A stretch of 64,000 nucleotides of DNA from Ceratopteris richardii (lineage: Eukaryota > Streptophyta > Polypodiopsida > Polypodiales > Pteridaceae), in the NCBI GenBank assembly GCA_020310875.1, contig CM035407.1, positions 221,238,496 through 221,302,495 on the forward strand, in the 5' to 3' direction. The notes below the pieces were generated by a model. The model made no database searches and was not told the DNA's origin. It saw only the letters and a program-made list of their open reading frames with translations. A program made the position numbers and the translations under genes. Below, in pieces: positions 54,515 to 63,935 of this stretch; the stretch's first letter is position 1, and the number at the start of each line of letters is the position of its first letter.

Positions 54515-55170
54515 TTTATCAAAGAATCATGATTCTCTCAAAATCCACTCTGAAGAATCGCGTCTTTCTCAAAATCTTCCAAACAGATAATCGCAAATTT
54601 CTCAAATCTCTAAGTGTAGGAAATCGTGACTTTCTTCCAAAGAATCGCGAATTTCTCAAAAATGCCCAAGTCCAAAGAATCACAATTTTCTTGCAGAGAA
54701 TCGCAAATTTCTCAAAAGCCCAAAGTCTAGGAAATCGCGACTTTCTTCCAGGAAATCACGAATTTCTCAAATTTCCTTTTCCAAAGAATTGCAAATTTCT
54801 AGCAGAGAATCGCAAATTTCTTCCAGAGAATCGCGATTTTCTCAAAAATTTCTAAGTCTAGAGGATCGTGAATTTCTATTAGAGAATCGTGAATTTCTCA
54901 AAACAATATTTTCTAGAGATTCATGAATTTCAAGTAGAGAATCGCGACTTCCTTGTAGCGAATCACGATTTTCTCAAATTGCTTCTCAAATTGCCCAAGT
55001 CTAGAGAATTTTCTTGAATCCAACAAGGCCAGAGAATCGCGACTTTCTCCAAATCCACAAATCCAAAGAATCGCGATTTTCTCAAACTTAGAATGCAGAG
55101 AATCGTGATTTTCTCAAAAATTTTAGGCAAGAAAATAATTCAAATTTTCCAAAGAATCGCGATTTTCTGA
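54515..55170 (-). repeat. Leader array of gypsy B: AGAATCGCGATTTTCT motifs at 21 and about 34 bp
   Basis: The plus-strand motif AGAATCGCGAWTTTCT occurs about 21 times between 54523 and 55153. Starts fall mostly in a 21/34-bp alternation: 54620, 54641, 54676, 54697, 54731, 54752, 54785, 54806, 54827, 54863, 54884, 54916, 54937, 54958. The core AATCGCGATT is a palindrome; most variants change only its CG steps (TCACGA, TCGTGA, TCGCAA, TCATGA), as expected from cytosine methylation decay. The longer gap holds a loosely kept CTCAAA...CCAAGTCTA linker. It is at the same place as the array of A2, just upstream of gag. Confidence 0.92.
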
Positions 55171-55504
55171 GAAAGTTGCGTTTTCTGAGTCTTTAGGCGA
55201 GAAATTCAAATTTTTGCACCGAGAACCAAATATGCAAAAAATCATGGAAAACACAAGTGCATGCACTCCCAAGCACTTCTTAACTCTTTCTTGCACTCCC
55301 ACACGAGAAATGATGTGAAAATGGTGAAAATGCCCTCAAAAACGAAAAAATTATATGAAGATGGAGATGATGATGATGGTGATGATGAAGATGGAGAAGG
55401 AAAAAATAGAAAAATAATAGAAAATGACTAATTTTTTTTACCTTCCAACATCACAAATCCACAATCTTAACATTACAACGCTTGCCCTTGAAGCTCTCTT
55501 CCTG
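55171..55504 (-). other. Remaining leader of gypsy B
   Basis: Non-coding sequence with a GATGATGATG stretch near 55363-55385 and A-rich runs. No further motif is recognised. The 54277-54514 segment on the other side of the array is likewise without genes. Confidence 0.5.
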
Positions 55505-55524
55505 GCAACGACACCAAACTTTGG
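55505..55524 (-). other. Primer-binding region of gypsy B
   Basis: After the LTR end GAGCTACA the minus strand reads CCAAAGTTTGGTGTCGTTGC, the same type as the TTTGGCACCGTTGCCGGG region of A2. Confidence 0.7.
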
Positions 55525-55994
55525 TGTAGCTCAAGCATAAGCACCACCTCCTTTACTTGTCAATCCGCGGAGATGTGAGGACTGGTATGAAGACCACGAG
55601 CGAGTGAAGGAACAAGTGCATGAGTGAAAGCACACAAGCATTCACACACACACACACACGCACAAGGTAAGATCAAAGAGAGGAACAATGGAAAGCTTAG
55701 GTTCCATGGCTTATTTGAGGGCTCAAATGGAGTCTAAAAATTATGAAAATTGGTAGGATGATACTTCTTACAATCCTCAAGCTCAAGGACTCCTCCGCTT
55801 GAACAAAAATGGAGCTACAAAAATATGAAATGGTATTTACAATGGCTTTTAGTGATGAAAATCACTATTTTTATAGGGATTTCTTTTGAAAATTTGACAT
55901 GTACTTCATGGAGCTCTCTATATGCTCCTCCTTGTATGTCCTTCCTTTTCTTTGATGTGCTTCCATGCTTTGTGCTTGTCCTTGAGTGTCAACA
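55525..55994 (-). mobile_element. 5' LTR of gypsy B, with internal deletion
   Basis: Matches 30488-31096 in reverse complement, with TGTTGACACTC and GAGCTACA ends. It is 470 bp instead of 609 because about 140 bp containing the TATA-like region of the other copy are missing (junction near 55700). A CA repeat lies near 55642-55660. Followed at 55995 by AGGAG, the target duplication in copia. Confidence 0.88.
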
Positions 55995-58089
55995 AGGAGG
56001 TGAGTAATTCTCCAATGATTTTGATGTATTTTTGCAGGACAAAGGTATCAAGAGAGAGATCACAACTAGATATACTCCTGAGCAAAATGGAGTAGTAGAG
56101 AGGAGGAACATATTGATTGTGGAAGCAGGTAGATCTATGCTAAATGAAAAGAAGTTGCCTAATTACTTGTGGGTAGAGGCTGTTTCTACTGCAACTTATC
56201 TTATTAAAACATTATCTTCTAAGTCCCTTGATGAGATGACCCCCTATGAGGCATGGAATGGTAGAAGACCATCACTTAAACATTGCAGAATATTTGGTTG
56301 TGTTGCTCATGTGCACGTTCCATCTCAAATCAGAGGTAAGTTAGACCCTGAGGTAGATAAATGCATCTTCATAGGGTATGATATAAATCAAAAGGGATAC
56401 AGGCTTTATAATCCATCCAACAAAGGATTTATGGTGAGTAGAGATGTGTTTGATGAGAATGAATCTTGGTTTGAAAGTGAATGCAGGAAGGTCAAATTTC
56501 CATATGACTTGGAAGAAGAATTTCCAAGCCTCACCAAGGAGGAGCCAAGCACAATTGAAGACATCAAATCAGAGATGAGGACACCATCAACTTGGAAGAA
56601 TTTAGAGCATGGAAATAAAAAGGCAAGGTCAAGATGAAGAGGTTGGAGGACATACCTGAGTCATCCAACCAAGCCTTAAGGAGATCACAAAGAGAGAGTA
56701 AGAAGCGAATCAAATATGGGTATGATACTTCATTAGTCACTAAGCATTCTATTTATCTTGGTAAGGATTCATCACTTGAAGAACCTTCTTTATATGAAGA
56801 AGAAAGTACCAAAACAGAATGGATGAAGGCTATGGATGAAGAAATAGAAGCACTCCAAGAGAGTGACACTTGGGAGCTAGTACCCAAGAAAGCATCAATG
56901 AAGGTAATTGGTTCTAGGTGGATCTACAAAATCAAAAGGAATTCAGATGGATCCATAAACTTGTACAAAGCTAGGCCTGTGCTAAGGGTTTTGCACAAAC
57001 CCATGGAATAGACTATGAAGAAACCTTTTCACCAGTGGCTAAGATGCCAACCATCAGAGTATTGGTAAGTGTAGCTGCATCTAGAAATTGGAATATGTAT
57101 CAACTAGATGTGAAAAATGTTTTTCTCAATGGGTGGATTTCAGAGGAGCTTTACATGGCTCAACCTCTTGGCTATGAAGATCCAAGAAAGGTAAATCATG
57201 TATGCAAATTAAAGAAAGCTCTTTATGGTTTGAAGCAGGTACCTAGGGCATGGAACCATAGGTTAACAACCTATCTTCAAGACCAAGGATTCATGATGAG
57301 AAATGTAGATTCTTCTCTGTTTATCAAGAGGAGTAATTTAGAAATGATATATTTATGTGTATATGTGGATGACATCATTCTTACATGTAGTGATGCCAAT
57401 GGAATCAAAAAAATAAAAAACGAGATGATGCAAGAGTTTAAGATTAGTGACCCAGGGTTTCTGAAATATTTTCTTGGACTTGAGTTGGTATACACTAACT
57501 CTTGAATCTACATTACTCAAAGGAAATATGTGTTGGACATGTTGAAGAAGTTCCACTTGGAGGATGCAAAAGTAGCTAGCACCCCTGTGGAGGTAAATCA
57601 TAAATTAAGTGCTCATGAAGGTGATTTGCTTGAAGTCATTGCAGGTTATCAAAGCATAGTTGAAAGTTTAAACTATGCAACATTAAGAAGGATTGACATA
57701 TGTTATGGAGTAAGTGTTTTGAGTCAATTCATGCATAAACCTAGAGCACCTCACTCGGAAGCTGCTAAAAGATTTTTGAAGTATCTCAAGGGTACTCAAA
57801 TCAAGGTCTTTACTTCCCATACACATCAGATTTGGACATAAAGCTATACTCAAATGCAGATTGGGCGGCATGTAAGGATGACAGAAGAAGTACTTCTAGC
57901 TATTTATCTTTTGCAGGTGATAAGCCCATCTCATGGTCTTCTAAGAAGCAACCAACTGTTGCTCTATCTTCAACAAAGGTTGAATACAAGGGATTAGCAA
58001 ATGCTACAGAAGAAGCTATTTGTATTAGATTTCTCTACTCAGACTTGGGACTTCACATGCAAGCCAAGATGTTTGGCTTGAGGGGGAGT
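55995..58089 (+). pseudogene. Copia G second half: integrase C-terminal part, reverse transcriptase, RNase H
   Basis: Resumes the integrase at GGE, with the catalytic Glu in TPEQNGVVERRN and CRIFGCVAHVHVP. Reverse transcriptase motifs include GSRWIYKIKRNSDGS, YQLDVKNVFLNGWI and LYGLKQVPRAW, with the catalytic box in LCVYVDDIILTCSD. RNase H has YSNADWAACKDDRRSTS and SSTKVEYKGLANATEE, after which the last part of the domain is missing and the sequence jumps to the purine tract (58077-58088, TTGAGGGGGAGT). Frameshifts lie near 56570, 56985 and 57810, a TGA at 57503-57505. Confidence 0.92.
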
Positions 58090-58440
58090 TGTTGGTGCAA
58101 ATGTACAAGCCTACACATTTGGCTTAGCATGGAAGACATTGTGTGGAAGCACTTGATGAGTCATGTGAACTGTAGCTTGTAGCCACTTGATCATTTACCA
58201 TTGTAAATCATTAAATCCTTGGAGAATCTTGTAAAAACTTATAACTCATGGAGTTAGGAGGAATATTAGCTAAAAATTCAAGATGAGGGAATGTCTCCTA
58301 AATCAGAGGAGTTACTTTTTGATTGGAGCCAAGTTTGAATTCAAAATTCAAAATTAGAAGAAATACTTATAAAAAGGTCTTGTAAAACTTGCGGGGTTTT
58401 GTGCCTCATTTAGAGCACTCTCCTTGATCATTTGTAGCGA
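58090..58440 (+). mobile_element. 3' LTR of copia G, truncated
   Basis: Begins TGTTGGTGCAAATG after the purine tract. It has a TATA-like TTATAAAAAGG near 58368 and the CTCTCCTTGATCATTTGTAG block shared with 27940-27965. It is cut at about 58440 by the E-type element D; no CA end or target duplication is visible. Confidence 0.7.
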
Positions 58441-58446
58441 CAGTAA

Positions 58447-59362
58447 TGTTCACCAAATTGAAGTCTATGGGCCGTCTTCTTATTCAATTTTCTCAGCAAT
58501 TGCCCCTCCAAATGAAGTTAGCCACTTAGAATATTCTTCAAGAGTTGCAAAGTAAAGTGGATTTGCTTGACAAGAAGACATTGCTCCCCTTCAAGAAGAA
58601 ACCATTGTGATCAAAGCAGAGAATCACGCGCTACAGATCCAGATACAACAAATCCAAGAGCAATTAAGAGAAAGGGACAATCTGATTGCTCAACGAGATG
58701 CCACCATTGCTAAACTGAAGGAAAAGAATGTCCTTCTAGCCGCTCCTGATGAGGAAATATCTCAGTTGGAACAAATAGTGCAGGATAAGGAAGATGCTCG
58801 AGTTGCTCTCACCAATCTCTTGGAAGAAACTCGCGCAGATCTTGCTATGCTAGTGCAAAAAGGACAGGAAATGGCTGACCTGGCCATGCAGAATACTGAG
58901 GAATTAAAGACCGTGTCTGCCAAAATCTTTCAGAAGAGTCGTGAATTGGAAGCACAGAAGGGTCTGACGATTCAGCTCAAGAAAGAGTTAGCAGGTATAA
59001 TGAAAGAGAGGGATGCTTACTACAAAACTATCCAATATCAAGCTCACGAATTAGCACGAAGAGAAAAGCAGTTAGGATTTCAGGCAGAGAGATTGTCTCG
59101 TATTGATGCAGAGATCGCCGAGATCAAGCTGAGACATGATGCGGCCTTAGCCAATGATTTTTATCTGCAGGAATCATTTTTGCAGACGCAGACAGAACTA
59201 CTGATGAGTCAAGTCATTGCGGCTAGTTCGGTTCGGACTGATGCACAATTGGTCGAGCCGGATACCTTAAAGACTATGCTAGATTCCTTAAAGCAAAAGA
59301 TCACAAGAACTATTAAACTAGCCCGTTCTCTGTATATACAAGGCATTATTGATGAGCCTTGA
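58447..59362 (+). pseudogene. Accessory ORF (ORF3), C-terminal half, of E-type element D
   Basis: MFTKLKSMGRLLIQFSQQLP matches the E copy at 4275-4330. After a TAG and a frame change near 58590, an open 251-codon stretch follows (58607-59362). It is almost entirely coiled coil with heptads of Leu, Ile, Lys and Glu. It ends VIAASSVRTDAQLVEP, MLDSLKQKIT, LYIQGIIDEP and a stop. The C-terminal 50 residues are the best conserved part between E and D, which suggests past selection. No known domain is recognised. Confidence 0.78.
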
Positions 59363-59378
59363 CTGTATTTTCCTTTTT

Positions 59379-59404
59379 GGGTTTGAGTCCACCGTGCGTG
59401 CCAG
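59379..59404 (+). other. T-arm/B-box-like motif before the LTR (element D)
   Basis: GGGTTTGAGTCCACCGTGCG then TGCCAG, immediately before the LTR. It is preceded by a T-rich stretch, with no purine tract. It is the counterpart of 3416-3441 and 63397-63422. Confidence 0.6.
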
Positions 59405-59873
59405 TGTTAGGCTACCGGATGGGAATATGTAATTTTAGTTTCCATAGTCACACGCACCGAAAAGGCGTAGCGAACATATGTACCTGTTATTGATTAATGA
59501 AAGGCAATCACGGTGTTCGGTAGAGAGAGATGGGAATCACCAGACTGTCTCTCTGGGCGACGGCACTGGATGTTGTGGTATTGCACATTCATCCAAATCC
59601 AGAGTACTATGTCTTATTCTTAAGTTCTAGTGGTTGATTATTAACACAGTAATGTTATGATAACATTAATAAGTCTGTGCGAAGTCATGGTTGTTAATTC
59701 GTGTGATAAACATATTGTGTCGTGATAATCTTGAGTTGGAAGACAATTAATTGTTTAAGTTGAACATTAAACTGGGAAAATTAATTAAAGGGCCTCTGCA
59801 CTGTCAGATCCCTATCCATTTCCAAGAACCCGAAAAGAGATTAAAAGTGGCTTAACGGGAAGCACTTTTAACA
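59405..59873 (+). mobile_element. 3' LTR of E-type element D
   Basis: Starts TGTTAGGCTACCGG and ends CTTTTAACA, 469 bp. It resembles the E LTR (TGTGAGCGACCGG...GGTTTAACA) in layout and parts of sequence, but is diverged. Confidence 0.75.
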
Positions 59874-59979
59874 GACTCGAGAATCTCACTAGAGTACCAA
59901 TTGCAAATCCGATGAATGGATCCAAGTTGCACCCTTTTTGTACATATATCACGTCACTCATCATTGGATCACTACCCAT
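59874..59979. other. Unassigned spacer
   Basis: About 100 bp between the D LTR and the decayed integrase of the next element; nothing recognised. Confidence 0.3.
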
Positions 59980-60345
59980 GACTTAAATCTTTGATACATG
60001 AAGTTAATATTGTTCATAAGTTTAGTATGCCTTATTGTCCATGGGCAAATGGTTTGGCCAAAAGCATTCCTCAACTTTACTTAGTATGTTCCAAACGTTC
60101 ATTCATTTTTCATCAGACTGGTAGGATCAGCTCTTACCTTTGCTGTTGTGGGCTTATCACACTACCTAGGGACAGTTAGTTTTAGTATATAATCCTAAAG
60201 CACACTAGAAAGCCAACAAACTTCATGTTAGCTGGTTTGGACCTTACCGAGTTATGGTGCTGATTGGTCTAGCTAGATTTTGGTTGACTACTTTAACTGG
60301 AAAAATTTTAAGCATCTCTTTTAATAGATCTCAATTATGACCTTT
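59980..60345 (+). pseudogene. Integrase remnant of element C
   Basis: Short stretches correspond to the E integrase: PYCPWANGLAKS (E: NGLAEST) and, near 60190-60340, KLHVSWFGPYRVMV and FWLTTLTGKIL (E: KLCWFGLYCI, FQLSTLTGVLL). It is heavily decayed, with frame changes. Confidence 0.65.
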
Positions 60346-60635
60346 TGGCACTCCATTCAAGGCATCATGATGTTGGTAGCTCTATCACGGTGCCCACCAT
60401 CCATGTTCACTTTCATTCCCTTATCCATGCAAATTCTGGTTGGTTGGTGGCAAGTGTTTATTTGCGTTGATCACAATTATGGTTGTTGCATGTTGCTATG
60501 TCCACCATTCTTACCATGTCTATTTAATCTTGGAAATTTTATTTCTTTCCTTTATAGTGTGTACTATGTGCATGACTTGTGCTTTCTGTGTATTTGTGTT
60601 TTTGTGTTTCTGTGTATCATGTGCCCTTAGCATCC
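60346..60635 (+). other. Spacer between integrase and ORF3 of element C
   Basis: About 290 bp with no recognisable domain, equivalent to the spacer 5592-5919 of E. The short open frames here are hydrophobic by base composition and not conserved. Confidence 0.4.
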
Positions 60636-61035
60636 ATGGAGCCTCTACCGCATCTTGCTGGATTCATTCATGGTATGTCTCTTGAGCTCACTGAGTACTT
60701 CCAAGTATGAGGCTTGCTCCCTTTTGCCCAATTTCCATGGCACATAGTGTCGACACATCCCTTATCCATGACCCTTGCCTGGGCCATAGCCGATTGTTCA
60801 ACTTATGTCACTTCTTGGCTTGTGGTCAAGTCATTCTTCATGACTTGCATCACGATCGACACCATTGTTTCTCATCTCCATCTTCCTAACAAAGGCCGGA
60901 GTGAGGTCACCAAATTACCTCGGGAGACCATGAACGCTCTGTTCCCCCACAAATCCTCCAACAAATATGCCATTATGTGTCTTCCATCTCCAAAGTGACA
61001 TGCCCTCCACTTCCTTGTCATGACCATTAAGCCTC
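60636..61035 (+). pseudogene. Accessory ORF (ORF3), N-terminal part, of element C
   Basis: Starts MEPLPHLAGFIHGMSLELTE, then GLLPFAQFPWHIV and ETMNALFPHKSSNKYAIM, ending near LHFLVMTIK. These align with E ORF3 (GLLAFAELPWHSV, MKELFPRHSSNEFSIL, LQFLIATLN). Two in-frame stops are present. It is broken by the LINE at about 61036. Confidence 0.72.
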
Positions 61036-61055
61036 CCCGTTGCACCAAGCCTTGA

Positions 61056-62793
61056 TCATCCATCCAGTTTGTTAGCCATGCACCCAATGTCCAGGATACC
61101 AAGTCCCCCACTATCTCTATGGCTGGTGCAGATGGACCATTTGATTTTAGGCACCCCCCTCCTATTGTGGTCGCTGGTCCAAAGGAAGTTTCTACAAATA
61201 CTATCCAGTTTGGACAGATCTTGCTCTTTCGGTCTCCAACAAGAAAGGAAATAAATGGTAGATGATAGGAGGAACGTGTTGATAACCATAGCACGACCAG
61301 CAAGATTGATTTGCATACCTCTCCAATAGTTAAGCTTGTTTTCGAGTTTGGCCAGCACCCAATTCCACCGCTGTTCCATAGAGACTCCAAACCCCAAGGG
61401 GATCCCAAGAAGCCAAAAAATTTGGCCCTGCAGAATGATTTGACAACCATGATCAATGAGAAGGTCGCTGTGATCCAACAATAGCTCTAAAGGTGGTCTT
61501 AGAGTGGTTGATTGTGGATCCACAGGCTTCACAAAAGCTAGCTACGCACCTCCAGAATGTCTCCAAGCTGGTACTATCATTGTGAACAAACGCGTTCATA
61601 TCATCGGCAAAAAGTCTCATGGTGATCTGACTGTGGTCATGAGGCAAACGGAGGCCTTTGATATTACCAGCTTCCACCTGATGCTCCACCAGCCTGCTAA
61701 GCCCTTCCGTGGCAATGGCAAAGAGGAGGAGAGCCAATGGCCACCCTTGTCTGATAGATCTTCTAAGTTTGATCACCTTCAAAAGTTTTCCATTAATGTT
61801 AATTTGGGTCGATGCGTTTCCGAGAAGGATCACGATCATCTTGGTGAATTTCTGACTACATCCAAGATCTTGGAGTGACTGCAGAATATAGTTCCATTCC
61901 AGCCTATCGTAAGCTTTATCAAAGTCGATCTTGAGCAAGACCACGTCTTGTTTAGACTCATTTGCAAATTCAAGACCTTCCCAGATATCTATAATGGTTT
62001 CGAAAATTGACCTGCCTTTGATGAAACCTTTTTGTTCCTCGCTTAACCACGCTCTCAAGTGGCAAGAGATTCTGTTGGCAATGACTTTGGCAATGATCTT
62101 GTATCCTATTTGGAGCATCGTAATAGGACGCCAATTCTCTATTCTGTTCTTTTCCCCTTTTTTGTGTATTAGCTTGATAATGCCATTGTTGAGACAAGAA
62201 GGAAGCGCACCAAACTTGAGTGCCTCTTGCCAAACCAGACGAAGAGGGTTGGCAACCACCAACTTGAAGGATTTAAAGAAATCATTAGTGAGCCTGTCGG
62301 GTCTCGAGCTTTTACCAGAAGGGAGGGCATCAATGACTTCAATGATTTCTGCTTCAGAGATAGGGGCATGTAGCAGGGAGCAAAGGTTGAGTGGTATCTT
62401 GTGGGGGGAAACCCTAGATATGGCTGCCATACAGTCCCTTCTATGGTGGGAGAGGGGGTTCGAGGTCCCCAGGAGTCTCGTGAAGTGCCCTTCAATGATC
62501 CCAAAATTATATTCTTCCGTATTGCATACATTTCCATTTAAGTCTAGCAATAAGGGGATCGATTCTCTGTTATGTTTCCTTTTAAGGATACGACACATCT
62601 CTTTGGTGGGTTTGTCGGCTTTACTAGCCCACCACTCTTTTTTCCTTTGTATTTCTTCCTCGTATCTCAGGAGCGCTCTGATTTTTTGAAGAACTTTCTG
62701 GGCTTGAGATTTTCCTTTGTTCACTTCCTCCTCGAGCCTCCAGAGTCTATGATATAGAGCTTCTCTACGAGCCCACCGCACAGTCTCGAGCAT
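61056..62793 (-). pseudogene. LINE reverse transcriptase
   Basis: Open frame 61453-62793 has SSRPDRLTNDFFKSF, WRPITMLQIGYKIIAKVIAN, EEQKGFIKGRSIFETI, LLKIDFDKAYDRLEWNYI, RRSIRQGWPLALLLFAIATE and the catalytic box MRLFADDMNAFVH. After a frameshift near 61460 the C-terminal part continues (FWLLGIPLGF, WRGMQINLAGRAMVINTFLL, FLWTS). It ends at GGLGILDIGCMANKLDG. It copies LINE RNA at the nicked target site. The order and motifs are those of plant L1-type elements. Confidence 0.9.
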
Positions 62794-63292
62794 CTTCCTG
62801 GCTAATCATGATCTGTTCATGTCTTATCGACCGCACTTCTCCAGCACTTGGCTGGGGACAAGCCGGAGGCGAACGCCTCCTTCCACACATCAGCAATTTC
62901 TTGATGGACGGAGGGGAGAGAGAAGGAGGGCGCACTGGCATTGAACCAAGGAGCCTTGCTGATCTTGGTGGAAGGTTGGAAAGTGATAACGATCGGGTAG
63001 TGATCAGAGATGGTGAGGTCGGTGCATTGCGAGAGGGAAGGGTGGCCCCACTGATGAGTAAAACTCTGAGAGATGTAGCATCTGTCAAGTCTAGCTTTCC
63101 TCAAGTCCTCACCCGCTTGGAGATTTGACCAAGAAAAGCCACTCGAGTCTTTTGGAGGTCTTCTTCGTCAATTTTAATCTCTTGAATACATATAAAATCT
63201 GGGTTTAGGCTAATGTCGCCAAGCCATTGACCAATGATGGTCGCTCTTGAGGGGTCGGTTAGCCCTCTATCGTTTAATGAGATGATGATCAT
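62765..63292 (-). pseudogene. LINE endonuclease, internally deleted
   Basis: The start MIIISLNDRGLTDPSRATII and DFICIQEIK is the N-terminus of an apurinic-type endonuclease with its catalytic Glu in QEIK. The C-terminus LDRCYISQSF and TISDHYPIVI (Ser-Asp-His signature) follows after only about 20 codons. The middle, roughly 100 residues, is missing. The two parts are in different frames. It would nick the target DNA, but this copy cannot be active. Confidence 0.82.
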
Positions 63293-63320
63293 TGTTGTAG
63301 TGAGCCCTCTTTGCAGCGTG

Positions 63321-63396
63321 AAAAATAAAACATAGTTTTGAAGAAGCGAGAACCCTGTACATTCAAGGCCTGGTAGATTATTATTTTTTTTTCTTA
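63321..63396 (+). pseudogene. Last codons of ORF3, element C
   Basis: EEARTLYIQGLVD corresponds to LARSLYIQGIIDEP at the end of the D copy. A T-rich tract follows, leading to the T-arm-like motif. Confidence 0.65.
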
Positions 63397-63422
63397 GGGT
63401 TCAAGTCCACCGTGTGTGCTCG
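63397..63422 (+). other. T-arm/B-box-like motif before the LTR (element C)
   Basis: GGGTTCAAGTCCACCGTGTG then TGCTCG, immediately upstream of the LTR; third copy of the motif described for E. Confidence 0.6.
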
Positions 63423-63935
63423 TGTTAAGACACTAGTGATTATTTGTAATTATCCATATTTTTTATGAAGTGCCGTATTGGCCAGTCATTGTAATCCTTT
63501 CATGAATTGATACAAGAAAGAGTCACACTTGTGTGAGTCCAGCAAGACGAGTTCACAGGGACTGTTCGCGGTGGAGGAGTGTTGTGCAGACCAAGTTCCT
63601 TAATCGGTGTTGTTTAGTATTTCTGAATCAGTTGTTTGTCAGTGCATTGTTGATTAATAGTTAGTTAGTGTGCAGTTAAAGTTTAATCGTATTTCTGAAT
63701 TAGTTGTAGTTAGTTAGTGTGCAGTTAAAGTTTAATCCCTATGAAGATTAGTGTGGTTGATATTTGATGCAATTTGAAGTTATCTATGACGATTAAATTG
63801 AAGGTTAAGTTTGTAGTTCTATCATTGTGTAATTGAATACAGTAGTGAAGCAATAACATTTAATTGTTGAAGTGAAGTGGTGATAAGATTAGGTGATAAC
63901 CTGTAAGGATTTGCGAAGTATCAGTGTACTATTAT
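63423..63935 (+). mobile_element. 3' LTR of element C (C2), 3' end lost
   Basis: Starts TGTTAAGACACTAG and matches C1 (27047-27510). It carries an internal tandem duplication of about 50 bp (GTTAGTTAGTGTGCAGTTAA near 63660 and 63710) that C1 lacks. Similarity ends near 63935, so the expected TTTAACA end is missing. Confidence 0.78.

Larger units (their letters stand above)
47343..55994 (-). mobile_element. Gypsy element B (minus strand), body and 5' LTR
   Basis: A relative of A2 with the same order: 5' LTR (55525-55994), primer site, leader with a repeat array, gag, protease, RT-RNase H, two H2C2 domains. It is cut off just after the second H2C2 domain. Its 3' untranslated region and 3' LTR are at 29824-31096 in the opposite orientation. 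Many stops and frameshifts show that it is older or more decayed than A2. Confidence 0.88.
27728..58440 (+). mobile_element. Copia element G, fragmented by nested insertions and an inversion
   Basis: Plus-strand copia pieces occur in the expected order at both ends: 5' LTR, primer site and gag (27728-29390) and integrase, RT, RNase H, 3' LTR (55995-58440). The missing middle (gag zinc knuckle, protease, first half of integrase) is present at 31097-32250 but on the minus strand. The integrase is broken in the same GGE codon region in both halves, flanked by AGGAG (55995-55999) and its complement CTCCT (31097-31101), next to LTRs of the same element B. This indicates one copia, with B inserted in its integrase, later rearranged by an inversion. 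That all pieces belong to a single copy is inference. Confidence 0.65.
58442..59873 (+). mobile_element. E-type gypsy element D, 3' end only
   Basis: Second half of an E-type ORF3 followed by the T-arm-like motif and a 3' LTR. The rest of the element is missing at the junction with the copia LTR. Confidence 0.8.
61040..63320 (-). mobile_element. LINE retrotransposon fragment (minus strand)
   Basis: A non-LTR element with an endonuclease remnant (62765-63292) followed by a reverse transcriptase (61056-62793). Both ends are incomplete: there is no ORF1 with zinc knuckles upstream, and no poly(A), which would appear as a T run near 61040. It replaces most of ORF3 of element C. Confidence 0.88.
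59980..63935 (+). mobile_element. E-type gypsy element C, 3' part, interrupted by a LINE
   Basis: In order: decayed integrase C-terminus, ORF3 start, a minus-strand LINE, the last codons of ORF3, the T-arm-like motif and an LTR related to C1. It is the third copy of the E-type layout in the window. Confidence 0.72.

Noticed and set aside
60337-60685. Possible small membrane protein
   Set aside because: Hydrophobicity follows T-rich base composition; no counterpart in the spacer of E, and it lies in a decayed element.
27047-63935. C1 and C2 as the two LTRs of one 36-kb element
   Set aside because: C1 is not followed by a primer site or gag, C2 lies behind an ORF3, no target duplication is visible, and unrelated elements in both orientations lie between them.
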